64,000 bases of DNA from Sabethes cyaneus (GCF_943734655.1 NC_071355.1:18302268-18366267), one strand, 5' to 3'. Counted from the stretch's first letter, positions 22,098 to 34,382 are shown. Made by a program: numbers and translations. Notes: a model not told the origin generated them from the sequence alone.

Positions 22098-23626
22098 GAG
22101 TAAGGAGGGGTAAAAGAGCGATGCGGGTAAAAGTGCGATTCAATGATTTATCGGTGCAGATTCCGAGTGAATTGATTACATTGGCATGGACGGGTGACTA
22201 CTTTGACAGCTTGAATCTGACGTAAACTTTGAATGCTTAAGAACCATAGTTGCTGAGTTATGTGCAAATGTTATTTTAGGGCCGTTTTGATGTAATTTTT
22301 CATTATACGGCAAATACGATATCAACAGGAAGATATTACTTGTTGAAAATTTGTAGCAGCGTTTTACATCACTTGTAACGCTTTTGATTTTGCAGATACT
22401 GAACAAAGCGTTACATGCCAATTCTCCCTATGCCCGGACTGACCAGAAAGGTTTTTAAATGCCTTTGCCTACAACGGCTTAAGCGCCACTTTCGTATCCG
22501 AAAGACCGTTGCGGAAGATGGATAGGGATGCCCGACCGAGGACTCTTATCTCGGGGCGAGTATTTCAAACCTCAAAGACCTTCTACGAAGCTAACTGACA
22601 ACTAAGTTTCAGACTCAACAAATTTGAATCGTACTAAAACAAAAGCGACGAACAATCCTACGTATTAAAAGATCTTCACTTCTGTACAAACTTTGATTCA
22701 CGCATCATCATTTATTAATAGCCCTCGAATATCGTACGCGCAAAGTTAAATCTGTTTAGCAGAAGGTTTACAAATGTATTCGCCCTTGGCGACAAACCAT
22801 GGTTCGTTTCTTAGCTTCTAGTGCACTTCTTATCGTCTACACATTGCAATTGTTCCATTTTTAAACCCAACACGGGTATTGTTTCACCACGGTGGGTGTC
22901 TCGACTGCAGGTGGGTATCCCAACGATGTCCACATAGTCCGGTGCTCTACCGGGTCGCGTTCCTTGCCACCGCAACCCAGGAAGCTTTACGGCGAAGCGG
23001 CTGGTTTTTCTCGAGCGGGTGGAAAACTTCAGTAGCGTAGTTTAGGCTGCTTCACGGATGAATCGGTATTCGTTCTGGTCCAATTTGATCCGGAATTAGC
23101 TTTTCCGGCCTCGCACTCCAGATTAGCACCCACGTTTATGGGTTCCTATAAACGTGGTAGTTACAATGGCGGTCTAAAACCTACCAAATTGAAGGTAATT
23201 CTTACCTTCAGATTTTAACGATTTCGCACACTTTTAGCCTTTGCTAAATGCTGCAATCCACCAGCGCAAAATGGGAAAAGTGCAAATTGAGAATATTCCT
23301 TACCGAAACATAACGCAGGTTGAAGATAATACGGTTTTGCTAGCTACTGCTGTGCTAACTTCATGGATATGAGCTTCGCACCTTTGCCCCGCAGTAATCG
23401 CACTTTTGCCCGGCTAATGGGGTAAGTGCGAATCGGCACTTCATCAGAAGAACGAAAAATTTATTTTCCATAACAGTATTATTCCAGACGATTTATAGTT
23501 GAATGTGAAGACAGTGAGTTACTGCATTACTGTAAAATATATTTTGTTGTTGTCCTTCTTTATATCTCAAGAAAATTGACGCCAACTTCAACGCCAACGC
23601 CATTGCACTTATGCCCCGCCCTACTC
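22098..23626. mobile_element. 1.5-kb TA-flanked non-autonomous transposon (GGGGTAAAAGTGCGA family)
   Basis: TA at 22096-22097 and 23627-23628 flank ends GAGTAAGGAGGGGTAAAAGA and, inverted, GAGTAGGGCGGGGCATAAGT. The idea 'G-rich run followed by AAGTGCGA' is repeated near 22123, 23270, 23390-23430 and 23605. The centre (about 22435-23230) is a different, GC-richer sequence that may be a further insertion. No protein is recognised. Confidence 0.75.
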
Positions 23627-23639
23627 TACTTGATAACTT

Positions 23640-25970
23640 GATCGCTAGCAATATATTGGGTTTATAAAAGAAGAGTCAGATATTCCAATATATCTCGATG
23701 ACATTTTATGACAGCACGTCGTGTATCGTTTCGTATAACAATTTAGTATCGTTTGCTTTCGAGCCTCGCCCGTTGCATTCTTCGGACGGCGGTTGCTTTC
23801 GAAGGTAGTTTTGAATTCATTTGACCACAATTAGCACGATGTGCCGCGTCACAGCACCAGAGACTACAGTTCGTTACTTTTCGTTAGAGGTATTGTCCAT
23901 TGGAATTCACTACCAACTTCGATAAAATCTAGCTCAAGCACGAGAGTTTTTAAGCGTTAGTTGCATGCACGGCTTAATAGCACATAGTTATTCCCTTAAT
24001 TTAATGTAGAGGAAACACAGTTATAATAAATATGAATTTAGAAATAAGCATGGTAGTCCAACTATATCCACGATCAAATCGTGTTGTAACATTTCTAAAG
24101 GCTTTGCCTTACGTTACATATGTCACTAAATAATAATAATAATTAGCGATGACGCGTTTACAAACCGGAATTTTTATTGAAGCCTTAGAAAGGTTCATTT
24201 GAGTCGTGAAATCAGTTACCTAGGAACAACACGCGTAATTTCTATCATATTGAATATCAAAAACTTTTGGCTTTTATATAGCTTTCTAATGAGTCAGAGT
24301 TTTTAAGCAAGTTTTGACGTAGGACTATGTCTTTGATTTCTATTCTATCTATATGGGGGTGCACTTTAGAAAACCGAAAAGGGAACATGTTACGAAAAGT
24401 GGTTATATTTTGCACGCTTATAACTCAGTTATCCGTCAATAGATTCTAGAGATATTGGTATAAATCGATTGGAAACTTTTCAAAAAATCCATCACAACAC
24501 AGTAGATTACATGTTTCCCTAACAAACGTTTAATAATTGAGAAAATATTAGACGAATATTCATTATTTCATTATTTTCATTTTTTGCCTTCCCACGTCAA
24601 TGCTTCCTTATGATTGTATTTAATTTACGCCCTATAGAATCCGATAGAAAATTATTGAGCTTCAGATGTTGCTGCTTCCCCGGATAAGGCAACGAAGACA
24701 TCCAAATTCACCCAGCGAGACGCCAACAAACCGAAGAATCCATCGACTCATCCGCCAACGAACGATATGATTTTGGCAGCTATTTATTTGTTGCTTACCT
24801 TTCGGTGCATCATAACATTCCTTTCCCACCCAAATTGACCTGCATGGGCGTGGCCAGCTTTGCTATTGATCATCACAAAGAATTAGATCACCAGAAAATG
24901 CACACTGAGAATGATCTGCTACTCCCAAGCATCATTCTGATGGTTCTTTGTGCAATCTCAGCTGATCTAGATCAATCGCGGGCAACCCACGGGCGGTCAA
25001 ACTATGCTATGCTTTGCTAGGCTTTTTCCGTTCCTGTATATTCTGTTGATTGACTAAAAACTTTCAGAAATGTTTATCTTCAATTTTAATCTAGAAGATG
25101 GTCTAATTGTACAACATCGAATTATCAACCTCGCATTCCGCTAAAATGACCAATTTTAGTAGAAAAATCGATATATTTCTTTAACGCTAATTGTTCAATG
25201 CTTTGAGCGAATGCTTCGAAGAACTTCAAATTAATCCGACCTCAACTTTCCTTTTCTATTAATTCTAAAATGTTACGTAAAACTTTTGCCGGAGCATGTT
25301 TTCGCCCCGAATTTCCATCGCATTTTAACTTCCTGTGCAAATTTTGAACCTATTATTTGTCGTGGTCAGCTTTAGAGGTTAAAATTGTTTAAATAACTTT
25401 CCCGCACCAGTGGGTGCTTCACGTGGAATCTGCTGTGGCAGCTGGTAGAAATTGCTGCAGGTAGGTACCGACCGCAATTTGTTCTGCTGGCAACTAACTG
25501 TCAGCGGCAATTCGCTCCTTCTCCCGACAATTTATAGGTACGAGCATTAATTTGAAATTCATTTTTCTTCCTTCAATATGAGCTCGGCCCGGGCGGGCCG
25601 AACGGTCAGGTCACTACCGGGCGCTCCTAGTGCAGTGACCAGAAATGAATGGGGTTCTGTTGAAAATTCTGTCACCGCTTTTTTACGGACGAGAATGCTT
25701 TAATGCAATGCATTTTCCACCGAAAACAAAAAACGATTACAAACATGGCAGAAGTAGGTCATGCGAGAGGGGTTGGGTGGGAAAATGTTAAACCATTTTC
25801 AGCGCAAATGTCAGCGATATCGAGCTCGGATGCCGCTATTCATTCAGTTCAGCTTGAATTTTGACTGCAAGCGTCATAAAAGTTAGCCGGACTTTGATAT
25901 CAACAAGTGCGGTATGAAATCGATTTAATTGCCCGTTGAATACGGCATTGTGTTGGAAATAATGATTGAT
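23640..25970. other. Intron remainder without recognised elements
   Basis: This is AT-rich sequence with no coding resemblance. The part at about 24640-25020 is more GC-balanced and ends in CTATGCTATGCTTTGCT, which looks like a SINE-type tail. GGGCGGGCCG lies near 25590. Nothing else is supported. Confidence 0.45.
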
Positions 25971-25976
25971 ACTCAC

Positions 25977-26220
25977 TTTTGAGCCGCTTGCCCACCGGAT
26001 CGCAGGCAACTTCACCGAGGGCACACTTGAGCTGCCGCATCAGGTATCGCTTGTCGCTGAGCGCTTTCTCCAGTGCTTCGTCCGAGACCTGTGACTTCTG
26101 GGTGGTGGCCTGCGGTGCTGCTTCGCTTGCTGCCAGGGTGCTGTGCACCAGGCAAAGTACCAGGAGGGTCACGCAGACGAACAGCAAACTCTTGGTGGTG
26201 GTGGTGTGACTGTGCGACAT
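25977..26220 (-). CDS. Chemosensory protein (OS-D/A10 family), coding exon 1
   Basis: The ATG at 26220 opens a reading frame of 81 codons plus one base, ending at a GTGAGT donor. Residues 10-30 form a hydrophobic signal peptide, with likely cleavage after STLA (Ala30), so the mature protein is secreted. The segment VSDEALEKALSDKRYLMRQL leads into Cys66 and Cys73, the first two of the four conserved cysteines. GKRLK precedes the conserved phase-1 intron. With exon 2 the product is 127 residues, normal for the family. A CCCAG lies 9 nt before the ATG on the minus strand, so a 5' untranslated intron is possible. Ligand and tissue cannot be read from the sequence. Confidence 0.93.
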
Positions 26221-26229
26221 CCTTTGTAC

Positions 26230-27370
26230 CTGGGATTTTGTAAATGAGAAAATTTCAAAATGTGAATTTTATTTTACACAAAACGACAATGTCGTAATTA
26301 ATTGGGACGTCAATCTAGCGTATTAAGGGACTTTCATGCAATTATACTAAATTGACAAACTCTCAGATTAATATTACAGTACAAGTTCATGTCTTTTCGA
26401 TCGTTGTAGTCGCCATATGGACGGCGGTGAAATACATGGTATAAAGCGCTCCCATATAGAACCGAAGAAACGAAGACGCATGGTTATTTTTGAAGCACCG
26501 ATGCGAAAAAAATGTATAGAATCAACGCCTATCGCCGTTTGAATTGTAAATTTGAACTAAATCGGTGAATTTTTTCCTCAATGAACCATTTGCTGAGATT
26601 TTCACCACTTCTAAGGTGTTTAAAGTGGTTCTCTTACCTTCTGGTAAAATAATTGGTTTCAGATTTTTTTTGAAATTTTCCACATCGTACAAGTTTGACC
26701 TATTACAATCAATTTTTCCAATTTTACAATGCTTCCACTGAGTCTGTAAAACTCATGTATGAAACATTTGTATAGCTGAACGTGATTTACACGTGTCACC
26801 CTAAACGTGTCACCCTAAAGTAAATACGAAAGGCCTTGAAACCTTGTTATATAAATTGAACGTTTAGTTGCTTATGTTAAATTTACAACATTATTAAAGC
26901 GTAAATACGACAAATAATACAGTGCTCAATTAAAAAAATGTAGATTACATTCAGCTCTACAACTGTTTCATACATGACTTTTACCGAATTTGTTTCTATG
27001 TAGTAATACAATCGAATGAGCGTAAGTGAGCGTATTTAAGTGTACCATTTCTGCTTTAAAATATTATTCTCCATCACATACGGCTTTCTTCCAAAACATG
27101 GGCGGGTTTACATTAACAAATAAAATTGTGACGAAAAAATTAATATTTTAATGTGAACTAGCTTCGGAAAATTTCTACAGCTGTACGTTTAAAACCAAGT
27201 TTTAAAATTGTTCAACAAGTTTTGCAAGAAAATTGTACGTGATGGACAATTTTCATCATTTTTTCTGAATTCAGTAGACAAAAATCTATAAGAATCAGTT
27301 GAAAAATCCAAGGCAGTTTTTTTTTGATGCGGTCCTATTTACAAAAAGGACTACCGAACCGATTGCAGTA
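26230..27370. other. Upstream region of the CSP gene
   Basis: This is AT-rich sequence containing the 5' flank of the CSP gene on the minus strand. No promoter element could be assigned with confidence, and no other gene is seen. Confidence 0.4.
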
Positions 27371-27374
27371 ATTA

Positions 27375-28343
27375 GGAATTGTGTATAACGTGCCCCCCGT
27401 GGCCAATGTGCCCCCCCTTCGTTTTTCGCTAAACAAGCGAAATTAAAATGCAAAACCACCCAGAAACCATAGTATTTGATGGAACTAGCCTACTATGCAA
27501 GTATGACAGTTGTCACATGCTGTAAAAACAAAACAAAAATAAATTTGTTTTTGAGCAGCTTCCGATGTAACTTTTGGCGTCATTTCCATAAGCTATTTTC
27601 TTGTCAGAATCTGTAAATAACCGGTTGTTGCGATTCGATTGCGTAAAGTGAACTTCAAAATGACATCCCTGCTAAAAATAACGGTATGAAACGCTTGATT
27701 TGCTTTAGCATTTAATATTTTTTCAAATAAGTAAAAGCAGGCCAATATGCCCCACTTGCGGTGGTGCAATTTGCCCCCCCTTGCAAATGTGGCTATAAAC
27801 ATAGGTAAACAGATCTAACTTGAAGCCAATTGCCATTATTTAATTCAATTAGTATTGTAGAGCAACCGTGGTGGGAATACTTTATTACCAACGTCCAAAT
27901 TCTAAGTAATTCAACTACCCGGTACAAAACGCCACAGCTGCGGTATAATGTGCCCCATGCAGAAAAGAAAAAGTGCACCAGAAGGCCGAAACTAGGTTTA
28001 TTTTACATAAAATAACGATATTTTGCAAAACAAAGGAAATAGTTTTACTTTCTACAAAATAGAGTTGGTCTGTCACTGGTAGAAATACTCAAATTACCGC
28101 ATTAGGCATATTATACCACAGGTGGGGCATTTTACCCCGCGCAGACGAGAAACACAACATTTAGGTGCTTTTATTAAATAATTCCTAGCATGTTTATTCC
28201 ACAATACTAAATGAAATAAACAATTGCAATTGGTTGTCAGCTTAAGTACCAACATATACACGTAGTTGTAACGTTAATTTGGGGAAGTATAACGGAGATA
28301 TATCCATTTATTCTTAGGGGGGGCACATTATACACTTTTCCCC
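27375..28343. mobile_element. 969-bp TA-flanked non-autonomous transposon (ATAATGTGCCCC family)
   Basis: TA at 27373-27374 and 28344-28345 flank ends GGAATTGTGTATAACGTGCC and, inverted, GGGGAAAAGTGTATAATGTG. Motifs of the form TATAAYGTGCCCC or GCCCCCC occur near 27384, 27407, 27747, 27770, 27943, 28105-28140 and 28318. It is non-coding. Confidence 0.8.
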
Positions 28344-28479
28344 TATCAGGGCAATACTCTCCTCAATTCTGCATACAAACTACTCTCCGTATCCTGTCAA
28401 TAGATTGAGACCGTTGCACGAATGCTTTGTTTACCAGTGCGAATACTAGTGCGGTTTCCTAGAGGGACGCTCCATCTTG

Positions 28480-29790
28480 CGACAAATCCTCGATAAATTT
28501 CGAGAATTCAACTTGCAAAGTCATCATTTGCTTATAGACTTTAAGGTGGCGTACGATTAAGTTAAACGAAATAAGCTGTGCGGATTATGCATGAACGTGG
28601 GTTTCCAACAAAACTGACCAAGCTCAAACGTGCTACCCTCGATGGTTCAAAATCAAGCGTCAGAATAGCGGACGAGACATCGGACTCGTTCATGACGTTA
28701 GATGGTTTGGAGCAAGGTGAGGCTATCGAACATTGCATTGGAAGGTGCCATTCGAAGGGCAAGCGGGTAAGGGTAAGGCAAGGGTAAGAGTAGCGAAACC
28801 ATCATCACGAGTTGTCACATGCTCCTAGGGGTCGCGGATGACATCGATATCATCGGTGTTAACCTTAGAGCTGTAGAACAGGCGTACACGCATCTTAAGC
28901 AGTAATGAAGTATTTGGTGGCTGGTAGAGAGCAAGGTTTCGAAGTGATCGACGCAATTGTTTACCTTGGTACGTTAGTGACATGTGACAACGATGTGAGC
29001 CGTAAAGTAAAAAGGGTAGATAGCGGCTGCCAACAGTGCCTTTTACGGATTACGTGGCCAGCTGAAGTCCTGTAGTCTGCAATTCCGTACGAATCTCGCA
29101 CTCTATAAGATGCAAATTTTCGCGGTGGTACTTTACAACAACGAAGCGTGCACGTTGAATGAGAGCAACCGACGATGTTTTTGCACGTAAGATCCTGCGA
29201 TCAATTCTTGGCGGCGTATTAGAAAATGGAGTGTAACGGAGATGCATGAACCATGAAATTTACCAAATAGCCAAAGATGCGGATATTTTAAAGCGACCAA
29301 AACACAGCAGGCTACAGTTGGCTGGCCGCGTAGCAAGAATGCTGGATGAGAGACCATTGAAAACAATATGCAGCATAGAACCCGAGAGAGACTATCGACT
29401 TCGAGGCAGGCTGTTGACGAGGACGCTACAGAAGCGGCTGTCAGGGGCGATTGCACGGGTAGAAATTTGATCTCCAAAACGAGCAAAATGACTCATGATT
29501 CCCGGTTTCTAGCTCATGATTTATGAAAATACACCATAATTAAAAATCATGATATCACGAGCTTCTTGCAGTACAACACAACGCAAAACCATGAATTCAT
29601 GATTTTGTCCTGTCTGATATGGCAGTTCGGTCATGATTTGACATGAATGCACATTTCCTGATTTCATTCATGGCATCGGAATCAAATTTCTTTCCATGTG
29701 GAGAGTGGCAGCCCAAGACCGAGAAGTGTGGAGACGACTCCTAAATTCGGCGGAGATTCGATAAACGGATGGTCGCCGAAAATGTGAGTA
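28480..29790 (+). pseudogene. RTE-like LINE reverse transcriptase remnant
   Basis: Fragments in changing frames read GFPTKLTKLKRATLDGSKSS and VRIADE...SFMTLDGLEQG, then ADDIDIIGV, VAGREQGFEVIDAIVYLGT, and a C-terminal MNHE...RLQLAGRVARM. The end WRVAAQDREVWRRLLNSAEIR lies near 29700-29765. This order and the GxVxRM-type C-terminus are typical of RTE-like non-LTR elements. Many frameshifts and a small insertion at about 29475-29655 disrupt it. No endonuclease was found. Confidence 0.75.
29475..29655. mobile_element. Small insertion with iterated TCATGATT motif
   Basis: TCATGATT or its near-palindromic variants occur about seven times in 180 bp. The segment separates parts of the RTE-like C-terminus, so it is an insertion. 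The target duplication was not resolved. Confidence 0.5.
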
Positions 29791-29794
29791 AAGT

Positions 29795-31020
29795 TTCCAA
29801 TTGTATATTTTAATAGCAATCGGACCTACGATTTTTAGCACATAATTGTTGGATACGAGTACGGTGGGTATTTCCAGCCCATTAAGCGGTAGCCTGAACA
29901 ATATTCAGGAATTACGTTGAAACTATTTTTATTCGAGACCAGATTATTATATCAGTTGATATTCAGAATATCAGAATATTATTTACTGATTATCGGTGTG
30001 TATTTTGGTCTTAATGAAACGCTACTGAATTTGAGTTATAGTCGCGAGAAATGATGAAATCGCTGCGGCTAAATTGAGCCCATTTTCTATAGTGGTGTCT
30101 GTGTTTTTTAAATCCGACCGGCCGAAGTAGCCTGCACAGGGATTAGATGCTTGCAAAAACAGATCAAAAGAGACCGATGGATAACGTTTCGGTATTGCCT
30201 ACATTCCGGGCTCATTGAAGATAATTAGTTTTGCAGTGACAACAGCTTGCTGCTGGCGCTAGTGTATCATTGAATCGTTCATATACATTAGCGCCAGAAG
30301 CAAGTGGTTGTCACTCAAATACTAACTATGTCAACACGATAGAAGCTTTTCAGGCGTTTCAGGCCTCACATATCGGTAGTAGTGTAAATAACGCACCATA
30401 TGCTGGAATTAAAAACAAAATGCTGCTAATGGCTAGTGAATGAAAATTGATTTATATTTTCACATCAGAGGGGAATTTTTGTGTTCTTCCGTGATAAAAA
30501 GAAGTAGAATTGTTCTCTGATAGCACATTCACAGCTGTTTAGTTTCTAGAATAAGTAAACGTAATCATAATTGTGTGTTTTCCAAACCATCATAAAGAGC
30601 GGATACGCGTAAGCGATTGCTGCTGGTTTTTTCAGCCTGATTACGTGGCAGTGGAAAAACAGTGGTTTTGATGTTTATTGAATAAAATTTAGCAAATTAC
30701 TTACGTTTTTATGGAAATAGTTATAACACATTAAAGCCTATGAGTGCTACATTCGTTTCAGTATTGTTATATAGCGACAAAGTTTTTATTTGGGAAAGTG
30801 TAGCCAAAAAAGGTAATGTATGCCGAAATTAGTAGCGTGCTGGGAATAACCTCCCGTATCCTACTTTCTAGATATTAATTTTCTGGGGATTAATGCTTTC
30901 TGGTCAATGGTTTTCTGGTTATTCGCGCTTTTCGAGGGTTTGGTTTTCTAGGAAAAAAGCGTTTTATTTTCTGGGGAATAGTTTTCCGGGAATTGTTATG
31001 CAATCCCACTCATCACATCT
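29795..31020. other. Stretch without gene; hairpin and TTTTCTGGGG motif cluster
   Basis: No coding resemblance is seen. A hairpin lies at 30235-30315, listed separately. Around 30870-30995 the motif TTTTCTGG is repeated five times, again like a subterminal motif cluster of a non-coding element. Confidence 0.45.
30235..30315. repeat. Imperfect hairpin with 33-bp arms
   Basis: Arms 30235-30267 and 30283-30315 pair at 29 of 33 positions (AGTGACAAC ... CTGGCGCTA) around a 15-nt loop. It could be a tiny MITE or a structured RNA. Confidence 0.75.
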
Positions 31021-31049
31021 TTATTTATTTCAAAGCAGCAGACGATACA

Positions 31050-31577
31050 GTGATGTGTTTCGTGCGCATCTCGGGGATATGCTCGAGTCCTTTCGAGACA
31101 CGACGAGGATTGACACAAGGATTATCGTGCATGCTGTTCAATATCACTCTTAAGGGGGCATGATCGAAACGAGAGGCACGATTTTCATTAATTCCTAGAC
31201 TTTGCAGATGACTTTCATATCATAGCCAGGAACTTTAGAACGGCGGCGGCAACCTATGCCAGACTGAAAACAGAGTCTAGCAGGATTGGGCTAAAAATAA
31301 ATGCGTCGAAGACCAAATACACAAGACGAAGAGGCTCAATAGAAACATACACTAGTAACGAGATCAACGGGCGCATTCGAACGGAAAATCATCGGATCAC
31401 AAAGCATCGTACGGCGGCATACGAAGCCAACGATGTACAAAATCTTTATGTTCTTTATGGACTTCGAGCCGTGACACTGCTCACGGAAGACATACACAGC
31501 TTGACCATATTCGAGCGGAAGGTACTGCGAACGATATTTGGCGGAATATAAGCTGAAAACGGAGATTGGCGGAGGCG
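31050..31577 (+). pseudogene. RTE-like LINE remnant, part 1
   Basis: Broken frames read IETRGTIF, then ARNFRTAAATYARLKTESSR, GLKINASKTKYT, and ERKVLRTIFGG followed by ENGDWRRR at the edge. This is the palm/thumb region through the start of the C-terminus of an RTE-like reverse transcriptase. The sequence resumes at 33742 (MNHELLLALLG) after the nested element. Confidence 0.75.
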
Positions 31578-33736
31578 CACCGTGGGATGAAACACAAATC
31601 TAGGTGGGTAAAAGCAATTACGCTAAAACCGTTAGTCTTAGGTATATAGTATCTTCGGAGTAAATGTGTTATTTTATTTTCCAAATTTTTTCGTGTATAT
31701 GACATTAGGGTGACCATCATAGTAAGCGAGTGCAAAATATAAACTTTTTTATGGCTTAAGTTAGCTGAATAAAGTGTTCAGTAAAGTTAAAGAACAATAA
31801 ATTCTAAGTAACTTTGCTGAAGAAATGAAAGTTCTATCTCTTAAGCTATAGCTGAAGCTATATAAAGTTTTTTAATCTGGGAGTGCCTAAAAAATTCGTT
31901 TTTTCTTTATATCTCCTTTCGTGTTTATTTCTCACAAGTCATGCCTTCTGAACACTTTCACATGCATGGAAAACGCACATTTTGTTTGAAGGAGTCAAGT
32001 TGCTATCTCCTTCGGTTCCGGAGCTACCGGCATTTTTTGTAAAAAAATACGCTTTTTCAAATGTCAATAACATAAAAACTGCTCAAAAACAGCAAATAAA
32101 ATTTGGATAGATGTTTAGTAATATATTGGCCTCCGAAATTAATAGAGATCACATCGGTCCAGGCCGGCCCCTTTTTGCTAGACCGTATTGAATAATGAAG
32201 TAAAAATTACTGTTTTACTTACCAACATCACAATTTTCACGTTAATAGAATGGCTTGAAAAAGCGAAAATAAGTCTAAATGATTGTATATATACAATGAT
32301 TAGTGTATATAATTAATAATGGTGTAACTTCTCAGAGCGATTCAAGTTTGCAAACTGGAATACCTCTAATGTTTGGTATTAACAAATCTGAGCACTGTAG
32401 CATCATACTAATTAAATCAATAGTTGTTTTCTCTCTCTCGAAAACGTTCGCGTATGTCTTTCTCTAACTTGCCTATATATCTTGGTAATTACTTCCTGTG
32501 CCTCTTCTGGCATCATCCCAATCGGAATCAGCTACAGTGGAGCCATGCATCAACATTTTGTGCCTTGACGACCGAGGGATCCACTGCTTCGAGGTACTTA
32601 AAGTGTAATTCTCATTTTTAACAACAATCAACAACAATCAAGTACAAAAGTTCCAATATTTGAAGACCACGTGTCAGTAGTAGCCCGATTTCAACGAGAA
32701 TTACTGTTATATTTCCGGCGACCACAGTTAATTACAGCATTCATATCCCCTAAAATAAAAGGTTTTTCAGCTCGAATAAAACCAGAGCCACCTTCATAAG
32801 ATGAATACAAATAATTAAGATAAAAACAAGTATTTAGATTTATTTCTGTTTTTTAATCCATTCTATTAACGTAAAAATTTTGATTTTGGTAAGTAAAACA
32901 GTAATTTTTACTTCAATATTCAATACGGTCTAGCAAAAAAGGGCCGACCTGCACCGATGTGATCTCTATTAATTTTGGAGGCCAATATATTACTAAATAT
33001 CTATACAAAGTTTGATTTGCTGCTTTTGAGCAGTTTTTATGATATTGACACTTGAAAAAAGCGTATTTTTTTTACAAAAAATGCCTGTAGCTTCGGAACC
33101 GAAGGAGATAGCAAATTGATTCCTTGAAACAAAATGTGCGTTTTCCATGCATGTGAGAGTACTCAGAAGGCATGACTTGTGAGAAATAAACACCAAAGGA
33201 AATATAAAGAAAAAACAAATTTTTTAGGTACACCCCGATTAAAAAACTTTAAATAGCTTCAGCCCATCAACCATAAGTTGTAGAACTTTCATTTCTTTAG
33301 CAAAGTTACTCAAAATTTAATTTAATGGTAATTTAATTTACTGAACCCTTTACTCAGCTAACTTGAGCATTAAAAAAGTTTATGTTTTGCACTCGCTTAC
33401 TATGATGGTCACCCTAATGTCATGTACACAAAAAAAATTTGAAGTTAAAATATCATATTTACTCCGGAGATACTATACACACTTAATCGGTTCGGTAAAA
33501 TTTTACCGAAATCTAAACAGCAGAACGTTCGGTAAAATTTTTTATTGCACCAAACATTATTAATGATCTGTAAACGTCGATTGGCACCATCGAAATTTTT
33601 ACCGAACTGTTCAGCTGTTTAGATTTCGGTAAAATTTTACCGAAGTCGGTGCTTTTTGTTGAGTGTGTATACCTAGGACTAACGGTTTTAGCGTAATTAC
33701 TTTTGTCCACCTAGATTTGGGTTTCATCCCACGGTG
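31578..33736. mobile_element. Long-terminal-inverted-repeat element, possibly Transib-like
   Basis: Arms of about 675 bp (31578-32253 and, after removing a nested MITE, 32858-33736) are inverted copies with scattered differences. Both termini begin CACCGTGGGATGAAAC. The element sits in an RTE-like remnant with flanks AGGCG (31573-31577) and GGGCG (33737-33741), a near-perfect 5-bp GC-rich duplication. A CAC(N)GTG end plus a 5-bp GC-rich duplication is the known pattern of Transib transposons. There is no transposase frame in the 600-bp centre. Class assignment is inference; the inverted repeat is directly visible. Confidence 0.8.
33478..33667. mobile_element. 190-bp MITE, family ACACTTAA, copy 2
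   Basis: This copy is flanked by TA and nested in the right arm of the long-inverted-repeat element. It matches 7621-7806 in its ends (CACACTTAA ... GAGTGTG) and core (GTAAACGTCGATTGGCACCA). The left arm of the host element lacks it at the corresponding place (near 31650), which proves it is a later insertion. Confidence 0.88.
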
Positions 33737-33741
33737 GGGCG

Positions 33742-34110
33742 TATGAATCACGAGTTACTGCTTGCACTGCTTGGAAAGATTCCCTACGTACATCTGGCGA
33801 AAGTCAGTAGGCTGCGGTGGACAGGACACGTCGTAAGGATGTCGGACGAACACGACATTGTGCGACGAAAACACTTTTCTTTAACAACCGTACTGGCCCC
33901 AGAAACAGGGGGACGCAACGTCAAGATGGTTCGACCAGGCCGAAAGTATTTTACGACCTCTGAGAGGACTGGGAAATAGGCGACGAGTGACCCAAAAACA
34001 AATTGAATGGCGACGACTGCTTGAAACAGCATGAGCCACCTCGGCTCTAGGCTACTGACGACGACAACAACTGCGTTTTTGCAAAAATACATCTACATAC
34101 ATACATACAG
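33742..34110 (+). pseudogene. RTE-like LINE remnant, part 2, with 3' end
   Basis: It continues from 31577 with MNHELLLALLGKIPYVHLAK and LRWTGHVVRMSDEH, then a frameshifted RRVTQ...WRRLLETA end. CATA microsatellite units follow (34090-34110), as RTE-like elements often end in short tandem repeats. Confidence 0.78.
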
Positions 34111-34382
34111 TGGGAACATACACACTGAATTTTTTTTTTGGTTTTCAAATTCCAGTGAGGAAAATTCCCTAGGCACCCCCTCTAGCTACGCCAATGCTCT
34201 TCCATAAAACATTAGTCATCCAAGTAACATTCTAAGCTTTATGAATGCCTACAAGAGCGCTATAAAACAATTTACATAAAACCATGGTCAAAGCATTATC
34301 GTCTTCATTGTTTCCACATAAACGTTATTAAGAGCAAAATCTGCCTAGTAGGCCCACCCTTGCGAAGGTTCTGGAGAGCATA

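Larger units (their letters stand above)
11126..25976 (-). other. 14.85-kb intron of the CSP gene
   Basis: The intron has GTGAGT at the donor (minus strand, 25976 leftward) and TTCTTCCAG at the acceptor. It interrupts the coding sequence after the first base of the codon following Lys81, the conserved phase-1 position of the single intron in insect CSP genes. The contents are satellite blocks, two TA-flanked elements, SINE pieces and an rDNA fragment, each listed separately. The length is large for a gene family whose introns are often short. Confidence 0.88.
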
